From Paraburkholderia panacisoli (GTDB lineage Bacteria; Pseudomonadota; Gammaproteobacteria; Burkholderiales; Burkholderiaceae), in the NCBI RefSeq assembly GCF_008369935.1, contig NZ_VTUZ01000006.1, positions 248,001-312,000 of the forward strand: a stretch of 64,000 nucleotides of DNA. Direction: 5' to 3'. Below the pieces are notes generated by a model, which was not told where the DNA came from, made no database searches, and was given only the letters and a program-made list of their open reading frames with translations. How positions within the stretch are numbered: position 1 is the stretch's first letter; each line of letters opens with the position of its first letter. Both the position numbers and the translations under genes were made by a program. Below, piece after piece: positions 1 through 8,206 of the stretch.

Positions 1-414
1 CGCGCCGGGCGCATGACGTTCCTTGATGAGCGCGCCGATGCGGTCGATCTTCGCGATCAGCATGGCGATGCTCTTGTGCGCGTCGGGGCCGTTCAGCGCC
101 GGTGTATCGACGGCGTCGAGCGCGCCCGCACCCATCGCTTCGTAGACGCGCCACGCGTTCGCGCCCACGTCGACGGTGACGATCAGGATCGCGCACGGCG
201 CGCGCGCCATGATGCGGCGCGTGGCTTCGACCCCGTCGACGTTCGGCATCACGAGATCCATCAGTACGATGTCGGGCCGTTGCGCGGCGCAGAAGTCGAC
301 CGCCTGCTGCCCGTCCTGCGCGACCCACAACACGTCGTAATCGCGGCGCGCCGCGAGCGCGCGCCGCAACGCCTCGACGGCGAGCGGCATGTCGTTGACG
401 ATTCCGATCTTCAT
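1..414 (-). CDS. wspF: WspF, CheB-type protein-glutamate methylesterase (3' part missing)
   Basis: Only the N-terminal receiver domain lies in the window; the gene runs off the left edge. The reverse strand begins MKIGIVNDMPLAVEALRRAL and contains the phospho-acceptor stretch DIVLMDLVMPNVDGVEA, typical of CheB receiver domains. CheB-type enzymes demethylate or deamidate chemoreceptors when phosphorylated; in Wsp systems WspF resets the WspA receptor. It starts 5 bases after the stop of the hybrid kinase gene, so the two are one operon. The esterase domain and the expected downstream diguanylate cyclase gene (wspR) would lie beyond the edge and cannot be checked. The Wsp assignment rests on gene order. 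Confidence 0.88.
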   Translation of the reverse strand, partial: MKIGIVNDMPLAVEALRRALAARRDYDVLWVAQDGQQAVDFCAAQRPDIVLMDLVMPNVDGVEATRRIMARAPCAILIVTVDVGANAWRVYEAMGAGALDAVDTPALNGPDAHKSIAMLIAKIDRIGALIKERHAPGA

Positions 415-419
415 GAGTT

Positions 420-2828
420 TTACCCGTAGGCCTCGCCGATCAAGTCATGCACGGCATCGAGCAGTGCTTCGTCATGGAAACTGCCTTTCGCCAGATAATA
501 GTCGGCGCCCGCGTCGAGCCCGGCGCGGCGGTCCTCTTCGCGATCCTTGTACGACACGATCATGACCGGCAGCGCGTGCAGCTGCGGATCGCGCTTGATC
601 AGCGTGACGAGTTCGATGCCGTCCATGCGCGGCATGTCGATGTCGGTGATCACGAGGTCGAAGCGTTCGCCGCGCACCGCGTTCCAGCCGTCCATGCCGT
701 CGACGGCGATCGTCACGTCGTAACCGCGCGTGGCCAGCAGCTTGCGTTCGAGTTCGCGCACGGTGAGCGAGTCGTCGACCACCAGCACGCGGCGCGCGGA
801 GCGCTTTGCGCTCAGGGCGCCGCCGGGCTGCGCGTGCTTCAGAGCGCCGCCCGCGACGAGCCGTTCGACCGATCGCAGCCAGTCGTCGACATCGGCGATC
901 AGCACTGGATCGCCGTTTTCCATCAACGCGCCGGCCGTGATGTTGCGGATCTTGCCCAGGCGCGGGTCGAGCGGCTGCACGACCAGCATCCGCTCGCCGA
1001 GAAAACGGTCGACCACCACGCCGTAGGTCTGCGGGCCGTCGCCGATCACGATCATGCAGATCGCGCCGCTGACATCGGCGGGCGGCGCGGCGTCGAGAAT
1101 CTGGTGCGCGGTAACCACGCCGATGCGCCGGCCCGAGAACGCGATGTGCTGATGGCCTTCGAGCAGTTCGATGTCCGCGCGGCTCACCTGCAAGGTGCGG
1201 TTCACGTGTGCGAGCGGCACCGCGTAGGGCTCGCCCGCGACTTCGATCAGCAGGCTGCGGATCACCGACAGCGTGAGCGGCAACTGCAATTGCACGCGCG
1301 TGCCGAGCCCAGGCTCGTGGGTGATCCGCACCGTGCCGCGCACGCGCTTGACGACGTCGTGCACCGCGTCGAGCCCGACGCCGCGGCCCGACACCTCGGT
1401 GACCTGATCGCGCAGCGAGAAGCCGGGCAGGAACAGGAATTCGAGCAGCTCGGCCTCCGACAGACGCGCGGCCGTCTCCTCGCTCGCCAGCTTCTTGCGC
1501 ACGATCGACGCCCGCAGCGCGGCGAGATCGATGCCCGCGCCGTCGTCGGACACGGTGATCAGCAGCGCGCCGGCCGTGTGACGCGCGTCGAGCGTGAGCG
1601 TGCCTTCTTCCGGCTTGCCGCGCGCGAGCCGCACGGCGGGCGCTTCGATGCCGTGGTCGAGCGCGTTGCGCAGCATGTGGCCGAGCGGCGCTTCGAGCAG
1701 ATCGAGGATGTCGCGGTCCACCTGGGTCGATTCGCCGACCAGTTGCCAGCGCACTTTCTTGCCGAGCGAGCGCGCGACGTCGCGCACCATGCGCGCGAGT
1801 CCGCCGGTGCCGTCGCCGAACGGGCGCATCCGGCATTGCAGCGCGGCGTCGTAAAGCTGTTGCGACAGATGCGTCGAACGGCGATCGAAGCTCTCCAGAT
1901 CGGCGAGACGTTCACCGAGCAGATGCTGCGACTCGGCGGTGAGGCGCCGCAGTTCTTCGAGCGCGGCATGTGCGCGCGGGTCGAGCTTCTGGTCGGCGAG
2001 GGCTTCGTGCAACCGGTCGAGCGCGTGGGTGCTGTCGCGCTGCACGCGTTTGACGCGCAGCATGGATTGCGCGAACGGCTTCAGCCAGCGTGATTCGACC
2101 AGCGATTCACCGGACAGCGACAGCAGGCGGTCGAGGTTGTCGGCGCGCACGCGCAGCATGCGGCCGGATTCGGTGGTTGTGCTGTTGGCGGTGTTGGCTG
2201 CGGCGGGTGGTGCAGCGAATGTGTCGGCCACGGCGCTCGCGGGCCTGACGCTCGCGGCGGGGGTGGCCGTGGCTTCGGCACGCAGCGCGCCGGCCAGCAG
2301 GTTGAACGCGGCATCGGCATCGGTGTCGGCGGCAGCTCCGCTTGGGGCAGCGGATGGCTCAGCGACTGCGCCGGATGGCGGCGCCGAAACAGCGGCGACC
2401 GGTCGCACCGCATCGCGCCGCGCTGCCGCCCCATGCGGCACCACGCCCGCCATCCGCGCCTGCAACGCGGCGACGCACGCGCCGACCGCGTCGCGCGCCG
2501 ATTCGTTTTCGTTTTTGCCGATGCGCGCGATGATATCGACGCCGCGCAGCAGCTCATCGATCCATGCGGCGTCGAGCAACGCGCGTCCTTCCTGCGCAGC
2601 GACGAAGCAGTCTTCCATCGCATGCGCGAGTTCGACGCCGGCCTGCACGCCGACGATGCGCGCCGCACCCTTCAACGAATGCGCGGCGCGCATGCAGGCC
2701 TCGAGCGCGGCGGCGTCGCCGGGCACGCGCTCGATCACCAGCAGGCCGTCGTTGAGCACGCGCGCCTGAGTCCGTGCTTCTTCGCGGAAGAGGTCGATCA
2801 GCGACGGGCGGCGCGGGTCGTCGGTCAT
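420..2828 (-). CDS. wspE: WspE, CheA-type hybrid histidine kinase with C-terminal receiver
   Basis: 802-residue CheA-like kinase. An HPt domain at the N-terminus carries the phospho-accepting His50 in AAHSLKGAARIVG. A low-complexity Ala/Pro linker follows (about 110-230), then the dimerisation and HATPase regions (MLRNALDHGIEAP; DDGAGID; GRGVGLDAV), a CheW-like domain, and a receiver domain over the last 120 residues (VLVVDDSLTVRELE; VITDIDMPRMDG). This kinase-plus-receiver layout matches WspE, which phosphorylates WspF and the diguanylate cyclase WspR. The start at 2828 was chosen because its ATG overlaps the stop of the upstream cheW-like gene (ATGA), and MTDDP leads straight into the HPt domain; the longer open frame upstream is out-of-frame coding of the neighbour. 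Confidence 0.9.
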   Translation of the reverse strand: MTDDPRRPSLIDLFREEARTQARVLNDGLLVIERVPGDAAALEACMRAAHSLKGAARIVGVQAGVELAHAMEDCFVAAQEGRALLDAAWIDELLRGVDIIARIGKNENESARDAVGACVAALQARMAGVVPHGAAARRDAVRPVAAVSAPPSGAVAEPSAAPSGAAADTDADAAFNLLAGALRAEATATPAASVRPASAVADTFAAPPAAANTANSTTTESGRMLRVRADNLDRLLSLSGESLVESRWLKPFAQSMLRVKRVQRDSTHALDRLHEALADQKLDPRAHAALEELRRLTAESQHLLGERLADLESFDRRSTHLSQQLYDAALQCRMRPFGDGTGGLARMVRDVARSLGKKVRWQLVGESTQVDRDILDLLEAPLGHMLRNALDHGIEAPAVRLARGKPEEGTLTLDARHTAGALLITVSDDGAGIDLAALRASIVRKKLASEETAARLSEAELLEFLFLPGFSLRDQVTEVSGRGVGLDAVHDVVKRVRGTVRITHEPGLGTRVQLQLPLTLSVIRSLLIEVAGEPYAVPLAHVNRTLQVSRADIELLEGHQHIAFSGRRIGVVTAHQILDAAPPADVSGAICMIVIGDGPQTYGVVVDRFLGERMLVVQPLDPRLGKIRNITAGALMENGDPVLIADVDDWLRSVERLVAGGALKHAQPGGALSAKRSARRVLVVDDSLTVRELERKLLATRGYDVTIAVDGMDGWNAVRGERFDLVITDIDMPRMDGIELVTLIKRDPQLHALPVMIVSYKDREEDRRAGLDAGADYYLAKGSFHDEALLDAVHDLIGEAYG

Positions 2829-3529
2829 CCGAGGCTCCGGTTCAGCGTGTCGAAGAGCGCGTCGGCGTCGAGCACGCCGACGCTCAGACCACGCCACGGC
2901 GCGACCGCGCGCGTGTGCGCGGCAGCCGCTTGCGACAGCGTCGCGGGCGGCGCGCAGAAGCTGGCCGGCGCGAGACGATGCACGCCGTCGACCTGATCGA
3001 CGGGAAATACCGCGCGCTCTTCGCCGCGCGACACCACCAGCAGGCGCGGCAAGTCGTGACGCGCGCGCTCGTCGCGTGCGGCGATGGCAGCGTTGGTGCC
3101 AATGGGGGTGCCGGCCTCGAAGCCGAGCAGATGCGCAAGCGACAGGCACACCAGCAATTCGCCCTGCACGTTGACCACGCCCAGCACCGCGCGATGCTGC
3201 CGATGCGGCAACGTCCGAATGGGCCGCGTCTGCACGATGCGCTTGAAGATCGGCGTGGCAAGGGCGAGCCATTCCTCGCCGATGCGGAACACGAGGAACG
3301 ATTCGCCCGCGGCGTGAGCGTCGCGCTGCTCATGCGCGGGCGCGCGAAGGTCGTGGCGCGAGAGATCGACGAGCGGAATCGGCTGTTCGAGCAGTTTGGC
3401 CGCGGCCGTTTCGAACACCGGGCAATTCAGGCAGCGCACATATTCGGTGAGCCGCTCGCACGACGAGTCGCCGCGCACGCCGATGCGGTTCCAGCAATCG
3501 TCGAAGCCCGCGATGCGATGTTCAATCAC
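2825..3529 (-). CDS. wspD: WspD, CheW-like coupling protein
   Basis: 234-residue CheW-domain protein. The N-terminal ~75 residues contain a Cys-bearing segment (CLNCPVFETAA) found in the longer Wsp coupling proteins. The CheW fold follows (FLVFRIGEEWLALATPIFKRIV; VLGVVNVQGELLVCLSLAHLLG). CheW proteins bridge chemoreceptors and the CheA kinase at the inner membrane. Its stop overlaps the wspE start by four bases, and its start overlaps the stop of the upstream methyltransferase gene by eight bases, so translation is probably coupled. In known Wsp operons two coupling proteins occur, one on each side of the methyltransferase, as here. Confidence 0.85.
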   Translation of the reverse strand: MIEHRIAGFDDCWNRIGVRGDSSCERLTEYVRCLNCPVFETAAAKLLEQPIPLVDLSRHDLRAPAHEQRDAHAAGESFLVFRIGEEWLALATPIFKRIVQTRPIRTLPHRQHRAVLGVVNVQGELLVCLSLAHLLGFEAGTPIGTNAAIAARDERARHDLPRLLVVSRGEERAVFPVDQVDGVHRLAPASFCAPPATLSQAAAAHTRAVAPWRGLSVGVLDADALFDTLNRSLG

Positions 3530-4955
3530 GTGCCGCTCCCTGCGCGCGCGACGCGCGTTGTATCAAGCGGCGCGCAGCGTCGCGATCGCCTTCGAGTTCG
3601 AGCAGCATCGCCAGATGCGCTAGCGCTTCCGCATGCTGCGGATCGAGATAGAGCGCCTTGCGGTACTGGCTGCGAGCGAGGTTCGTTTCGCCGTTGGCAT
3701 CGGCCAACACGCCGAGTAGATAGAACGCGTCGGCGTGCGGCGCATGTTGTTCCAGATAAGCGTTGATCGCGGCGGCGGCTTCCATGAGGCGGCCTGCGTC
3801 GGCTAGCGCGTGCGCGGCTTGCAGCGTGTCGCGGGCGGCGCTGACTGGTGCGTCGATCTGCGGCGGTTGCGGGCCGTGCGCCGACGGCATGCGCGGATGC
3901 GGCGCGAGCGTGTTGCGCAAGATGGACTGCATCGCCCCGTCGAACGGTGCGATTTGTGTCACGCCGTCGAACGCGGCGCGTGCAACCGGATCGGGCCACG
4001 CGAACGGCTCGGCGGAAAACGCCTGCGCGGGCGCGAGCGCGGACACCGGCGAAGGGCTCATCACGAGCGCGGCGGCGGCGGCAAGCGGCGCGGCCATGGG
4101 CCAGCCATTCGACAGCGGATCGGCGGGCGCCGCGCGCTGGAACGCGAACGCCAGCGGAATCTTCGCGGACTGCATGCCGTGGCGCACCAGCAAGCCGGTT
4201 TCCGCCGGACCGACGAACATCGTACCGGTGTCGGCCAGCACGCTATTGAGCGCGTGCAAAGCGGTTTGCTGCGCTTCGCGGTCGAAGTAAATCAGCACGT
4301 TGCGGCAGAACACAAAGTCGTAGATGCCGAGCGACGTCGCGTCGAGTTGCATCAGATTGGCGCGCGAGAAGCGCACCGTTTCGACGATGCGCGGCGCAAG
4401 ACGCCAGCCGTCCTCGGTGCGCGTGAAATGCGCGTCGCGAAACGCGAACGCATTGCCGCGAAACGAATTGCGTCCGTAGACCGCGCGCTGCGCGAGCGCG
4501 AGCGACCGTTCGCTGATATCCATCGCGTCGATGCGAAAGCGCGTGGCGTCGATGCCCGCGTCGAGCAAGGTCATCGCGATCGTATACGGCTCTTCGCCGG
4601 TCGAGCAGGGCAGGCTGAGGATGCGCAGCGGCAGTCCCGCGCCACGCTCGTCGAGGCGCTCATGCGCGAGCCGCGCGAGCGCCTTGAACGCGTCGGCGTC
4701 GCGATAGAACCAGGTCTCCGGCACCACTACGGTTTCGATCAGCGCCTGCACCATCGCTGGCGATCTCTGCGTCGCGTCCCAGTAGTCGGCGAGCGAGTCC
4801 TGCGCGTGACCCTCCGCGTACCACGCGGCGGCGCGCTGATCGACCGCACGCTCGATCGCGCTATGGCCGAGCGACGCCGCGTCGAGCCCCATGGTTCGAT
4901 GCAGCAGCTCGGCGAAGCGTCGATAAAGCGGCGTGTTGTCCTGATGCGCGTTCAT
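3522..4955 (-). CDS. wspC: WspC, CheR-type chemoreceptor methyltransferase with TPR tail
   Basis: 477-residue protein. Residues 1 to about 280 form a CheR methyltransferase: an N-terminal helical domain, a methyltransferase core with LPCSTGEEPYTIAM as the SAM-binding loop, and NVLIYFD. A Pro/Ala-rich linker follows, then TPR-like repeats at the C-terminus (AFYLLGVLADANGETNLARSQYRKAL and the next repeat). The CheR+TPR fusion is characteristic of WspC, which methylates the WspA receptor using S-adenosylmethionine. The ATG at 4955 overlaps the stop of the preceding cheW gene. The longer upstream open frame is ignored because it overlaps that gene completely. Confidence 0.88.
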   Translation of the reverse strand: MNAHQDNTPLYRRFAELLHRTMGLDAASLGHSAIERAVDQRAAAWYAEGHAQDSLADYWDATQRSPAMVQALIETVVVPETWFYRDADAFKALARLAHERLDERGAGLPLRILSLPCSTGEEPYTIAMTLLDAGIDATRFRIDAMDISERSLALAQRAVYGRNSFRGNAFAFRDAHFTRTEDGWRLAPRIVETVRFSRANLMQLDATSLGIYDFVFCRNVLIYFDREAQQTALHALNSVLADTGTMFVGPAETGLLVRHGMQSAKIPLAFAFQRAAPADPLSNGWPMAAPLAAAAALVMSPSPVSALAPAQAFSAEPFAWPDPVARAAFDGVTQIAPFDGAMQSILRNTLAPHPRMPSAHGPQPPQIDAPVSAARDTLQAAHALADAGRLMEAAAAINAYLEQHAPHADAFYLLGVLADANGETNLARSQYRKALYLDPQHAEALAHLAMLLELEGDRDAARRLIQRASRAQGAARD

Positions 4956-5416
4956 GCATGCGCCTCGGGAAACAGCAGCGCCTTGACGTCTTCGGGCAGC
5001 AGATGTTCGACGCGGACCCACTGCACCAGGCCACCCGCGTCGCTCGCGACCGGGCCGAGATAGCGCGCGTGCGGCAGGTCGATGCCGGTCTCGTGAAATG
5101 CTTCGGCATCCAGACGAATCGTGCGGGTCGCGCCTTCGAGCAGCAGCGCGAGCAGACGCACGGCGCCCGCGTGCGGGTAGCGCATCAGCACGACGCGCGT
5201 CGACATCAGTTGCGCGGCGGGACGGCCGAGCGCGAGCGCCGGCAGGTCGATCACCGGCAGCGGCGCGCCTTCGTGATCGAACACCCCGGCCACCCACGAC
5301 GGCGCGCCGGGGATCGCCTTCGGCGGCGCTTGCGGCGTGAGCGGCATCAGACGCTCCACCTGCGTCGCGTCGATCACGTAGCGTTCGCTATCGAGCGTGA
5401 AGAGGATGAAGAGCAT
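4952..5416 (-). CDS. wspB: WspB, CheW-like coupling protein
   Basis: 154-residue single-domain CheW protein (MLFILFTLDSERYVIDATQVE; GVFDHEGAPLPVIDLPALALG). It is the second coupling protein of the operon and would link WspA to the WspE kinase. It lies 50 bases after the wspA stop and overlaps wspC by four bases (ATGA). Length is normal for a minimal CheW. Confidence 0.85.
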   Translation of the reverse strand: MLFILFTLDSERYVIDATQVERLMPLTPQAPPKAIPGAPSWVAGVFDHEGAPLPVIDLPALALGRPAAQLMSTRVVLMRYPHAGAVRLLALLLEGATRTIRLDAEAFHETGIDLPHARYLGPVASDAGGLVQWVRVEHLLPEDVKALLFPEAHA

Positions 5417-5466
5417 CGGCGTGTGGGCGGGCGGTGATGGGGTCGGCGCGGGCGTTGCGGCGCGCG

Positions 5467-7098
5467 TCAGGCCATCACCTTGAAGCGCGACACGCCGGTG
5501 CGCAGGCTGTTGGCGACGTGCGTCAGATCGTCGATGGCCTGAGTCGACTGGCGCAGCGATTCCGCCGTCTGCTGCGCGGCCTCCGACAGTTGCGTCAGCG
5601 CCTGGGTGATCTGCTCGGCGCCGGTCGCCTGGGTCTGCATGCCCTCGTTGACCATCGAGAAACGCGGCGCGAGTTGCTGCACCTGCTGGATGATCTGCGT
5701 AAGATGGCCGCCCACGTTCTGCACGTCGAGCATGCCGCGCCGCACTTCCTCGGAGAACTTGTCCATGCCCATCACGCCCGCGGCCACCGCCGACTGGATC
5801 TCCTTGACCATCTGTTCGATGTCGTAGGTCGCGACGGCAGTCTGATCGGCGAGGCGGCGGATTTCGGTCGCCACGACCGCGAAGCCGCGGCCATATTCGC
5901 CGGCTTTTTCCGCTTCGATCGCCGCGTTCAGCGAGAGCAGGTTGGTCTGGTCCGCTACCTTGGTGATGGTGGCGACGACCTGGTTGATGTTGCTCGCCTT
6001 CTCATTGAGGATCGCCAGCTTGGCGTTGACCGAGCCGGCTGCTTCCATCACGAGGCGCATGGTTTCTTCCATGCGCGCGAGGCCGGCGTGGCCGGTGCCC
6101 GCGAGCGCGGCCGACTGGCCCGCCACTTCCGAAACTTCGTTCATGGTGCGCAGCAGATCGCGCGAGGTCGCGAAGATTTCACGCGAGGTGGCGCCGATCT
6201 CAGTGGTGGTGGCGGCGGTTTCGTTCGCGGTGGCCTGCTGCTCGCGCGAAGTCGCGGCGATTTCCGTTACCGACGTGGTCACCTGCATCGCCGACTTCTG
6301 CGCCTGGCCGACCAGCGCCGTCAGTTCGTCGGTCATGCGGTTGAAGCCGGCTTCGAGCGCGCCGATCTCGTCCGCGCGATTCAGTTCCAGGCGTTGCGTC
6401 AGGTCGCCGGTGCGCATCACGTCGACCACCTGCAGCACCTTCGCCATCGGTGTGGTGACGGCGCGCAGCAGCCAATAGCCGGCCAGCACGGCGACAACCG
6501 CGGCGAGCAGCATCATCACCAGCAGCACGATGCGGCTCGTCTCGACCGATTTGCGGATGCTTTCGGCGGCTTCGTCGGCGTAGGTTTTGTTGTCCTCGAC
6601 CAGCTTGCGCACCGACAGGCGGCCCGTTTCCCAGATCGGCGTGAGCTGCGTGGTGAAGATGCGCGCGGCGTTTTCCTTCGAACCCGGCAGGGTGTTCAGC
6701 AGCGCCGCCTGCACGGGCAGGTACTGCGTGTGCTGCTGGCGGAAATCGTTGAACAGTTGCCGGTCGACGTCGCGGAAAATCGTCACGCCGTAGTCGTTGA
6801 GCAGCTTCTCCAGCGTCTGCTGGATTTCCTGCAGGCGCGCGGTGTCGCGTTTCGTGGAGTCGGGGTCCGCGTCGACATAGATCAGACGCTGCGTCACCGA
6901 ATAGTTTTCGAACCAGGCCGCTCGCATCGCCGTTGCGTAGTAGAGGCCGGGCATCGAGTCCTGCTGCTGGCTCTTCGCGTCGCGGTCGATGCCGCCGAGC
7001 TGCTCAAAAGTGACGATTGCCATTGCCAGCATCACGATCAGCACGATCCCGAAGCTGCATAGAATCCGTTGCCGGATGGTCCATTGTTTCACGCGCAC
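5467..7098 (-). CDS. wspA: WspA, methyl-accepting chemotaxis protein
   Basis: 543-residue receptor and first gene of the operon. Transmembrane helices at about 11-31 and 190-211 enclose a ~155-residue periplasmic four-helix-bundle sensor. A HAMP domain follows (LLRAVTTPMAKVLQVVDVM...), then a long cytoplasmic coiled coil with the conserved hairpin tip VADQTNLLSLNAAIEAEKAGE. Known WspA proteins respond to surface contact or envelope stress and drive c-di-GMP synthesis; the ligand here is unknown. Six Wsp-type genes read leftward from here. The start ATG is 287 bases from the divergent small gene at 7386, so promoters for both lie between. Confidence 0.9.
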   Translation of the reverse strand: MRVKQWTIRQRILCSFGIVLIVMLAMAIVTFEQLGGIDRDAKSQQQDSMPGLYYATAMRAAWFENYSVTQRLIYVDADPDSTKRDTARLQEIQQTLEKLLNDYGVTIFRDVDRQLFNDFRQQHTQYLPVQAALLNTLPGSKENAARIFTTQLTPIWETGRLSVRKLVEDNKTYADEAAESIRKSVETSRIVLLVMMLLAAVVAVLAGYWLLRAVTTPMAKVLQVVDVMRTGDLTQRLELNRADEIGALEAGFNRMTDELTALVGQAQKSAMQVTTSVTEIAATSREQQATANETAATTTEIGATSREIFATSRDLLRTMNEVSEVAGQSAALAGTGHAGLARMEETMRLVMEAAGSVNAKLAILNEKASNINQVVATITKVADQTNLLSLNAAIEAEKAGEYGRGFAVVATEIRRLADQTAVATYDIEQMVKEIQSAVAAGVMGMDKFSEEVRRGMLDVQNVGGHLTQIIQQVQQLAPRFSMVNEGMQTQATGAEQITQALTQLSEAAQQTAESLRQSTQAIDDLTHVANSLRTGVSRFKVMA

Positions 7099-7385
7099 GC
7101 CCCTTACTTTTTTGGCGTTGTCTCGAACCCAAGCTGTTTGACGCCGGTCCGCCTGGATCGAAGGGTAGGAAAGCCTTGCGATTCGTCAGATTCATCTGAC
7201 GGGTAATGCGGCGAATTTTACATTGATCGGGAGATTGTTTGAGACCTGTAGATGCCGGCCGTGGATACCGCCTACGCGACCGCGCCACTTGCAGTTGTAT
7301 CGTAATGTTCCGTTACCACTTGCAGCATCTATTTCGGCCCATGCCCTTCACAATCGGTCCCATGCCTGAACGGCGGGAGATAAAC
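7099..7385. promoter_or_regulatory. Divergent intergenic region with paired 10-bp repeats
   Basis: This 287-base spacer separates wspA (minus) from the small secreted-protein gene (plus) and must hold both promoters. The 10-mer CCACTTGCAG occurs twice in the same orientation, at 7285-7294 and 7316-7325. The copies are 31 bases apart, about three helical turns, which suits a dimeric regulator on one face of the DNA. No promoter was assigned with confidence. Confidence 0.35.
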
Positions 7386-7715
7386 ATGAAAAAGATCGCA
7401 GTGGCGTTGGTGATGGCGGGAAGTCTGTGCGTGGCGGGGCAAGCGTCTGCTCACGATCATGGCGGCGACGTGGTGGGTGCGCTGATCGGCGGCGCGGTGT
7501 TGGGCGCGGTGGTGACGTCCGCGTTGAATCCGGCGCCGGTGGTGGCTTATCAACAGCCTGTCTATGCGCAACCGGCGTATCAGCCCGCGCCGGCTTATGC
7601 GGGACCACCGCCGGGATACTGCTACGACCAGTACCAGCGCGCGTATGTCGCGTGCGGGGCGCCGCCGCCCGGGCAGTATGGGTACGGGCAGCCTCAGCCG
7701 CAACCGGGGTGGTGA
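7386..7715 (+). CDS. Small secreted Pro/Tyr-rich protein
   Basis: 109 residues. A clear signal peptide (MKKIAVALVMAGSLCVAGQASA) is followed by HDHGGD and a Gly-rich hydrophobic stretch resembling a glycine zipper (VVGALIGGAVLGAVVTSAL). The C-terminal half is rich in Pro, Tyr, Gln and Ala (AYQQPVYAQPAYQPAPAYAG; PPPGQYGYGQPQPQPGW). Such proteins are common and uncharacterised in Burkholderia; an envelope location is likely. The start at 7386 is chosen over the longer frame because of the signal peptide and a GGGAG ribosome site 9-13 bases upstream. No function is assigned. Confidence 0.8.
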   Translation: MKKIAVALVMAGSLCVAGQASAHDHGGDVVGALIGGAVLGAVVTSALNPAPVVAYQQPVYAQPAYQPAPAYAGPPPGYCYDQYQRAYVACGAPPPGQYGYGQPQPQPGW

Positions 7716-7751
7716 TCGACTGGGGTGTGCGCCATAAAGGCACGCCGCGAT

Positions 7752-7785
7752 AAAAAAGGCCGTCGCCAATGCGACGGCCTTGTCA
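7752..7785. terminator. Bidirectional rho-independent terminator
   Basis: A perfect 11-bp stem (AAGGCCGTCGC at 7756-7766, GCGACGGCCTT at 7771-7781) with a 4-base loop. It is preceded by an A-run and followed by T-rich sequence. It sits between two convergent small genes and should serve both. Confidence 0.85.
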
Positions 7786-7798
7786 TTTGATGCACCGT

Positions 7799-7960
7799 TC
7801 AGTGTTTGTGATGAAGCCACTCCGCGTAGTGCGTATCGAGCCAGCGCTCGAACTTCGGCGGCTTCGTATCATGGTGATAATGGGACGCTGCCCATATGGC
7901 AAGGCCGACTACCAGCATCACGGCAGGCCCCATCAGGTAAGCGATCAACGATTCAGACAT
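7799..7960 (-). CDS. Small single-pass membrane protein
   Basis: 53 residues: MSESLIAYLMGPAVMLVVGL... gives one transmembrane helix (about residues 4-27). A short basic/aromatic tail follows (HYHHDTKPPKFERWLDTHYAEWLHHKH), rich in His and Trp. The start at 7960 is preferred over an upstream ATG because GGAGG lies just before it. It is convergent with the secreted-protein gene and shares its terminator. Function unknown. Confidence 0.6.
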   Translation of the reverse strand: MSESLIAYLMGPAVMLVVGLAIWAASHYHHDTKPPKFERWLDTHYAEWLHHKH

Positions 7961-8206
7961 CGGAGCCTCCGTATCGGCATGCATCGATGCTTCAGTTTAG
8001 GCGATGGAATCGGGGAAAGAAGGATGGAAATGAGGTGTGCGCAAGAGAGCATATAGGGCGCAAAACCTTGTTATTTAGAACCTGATGTGGAATGCACTTC
8101 TCTTTTCTGATCAGCTATTTGGGGCCGGCCCAAGTTGGATTGTGTACCAACGATTCCGGGTGCCGCGACCGGTCGGCGCGGCCGGCCAAAATCCCGCCGA
8201 TGTCCG

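Noticed and set aside
13..429. Plus-strand open frame over the left edge
   Set aside because: Antisense shadow of wspF; the minus strand encodes a clear receiver domain.
447..2093. 548-codon plus-strand frame opposite wspE
   Set aside because: Antisense of the kinase gene; His/Arg/Ala-rich composition is typical of antisense frames in high-GC DNA.
5434..7062. 542-codon plus-strand frame opposite wspA
   Set aside because: No domain; it is the complement of the chemoreceptor coding strand.
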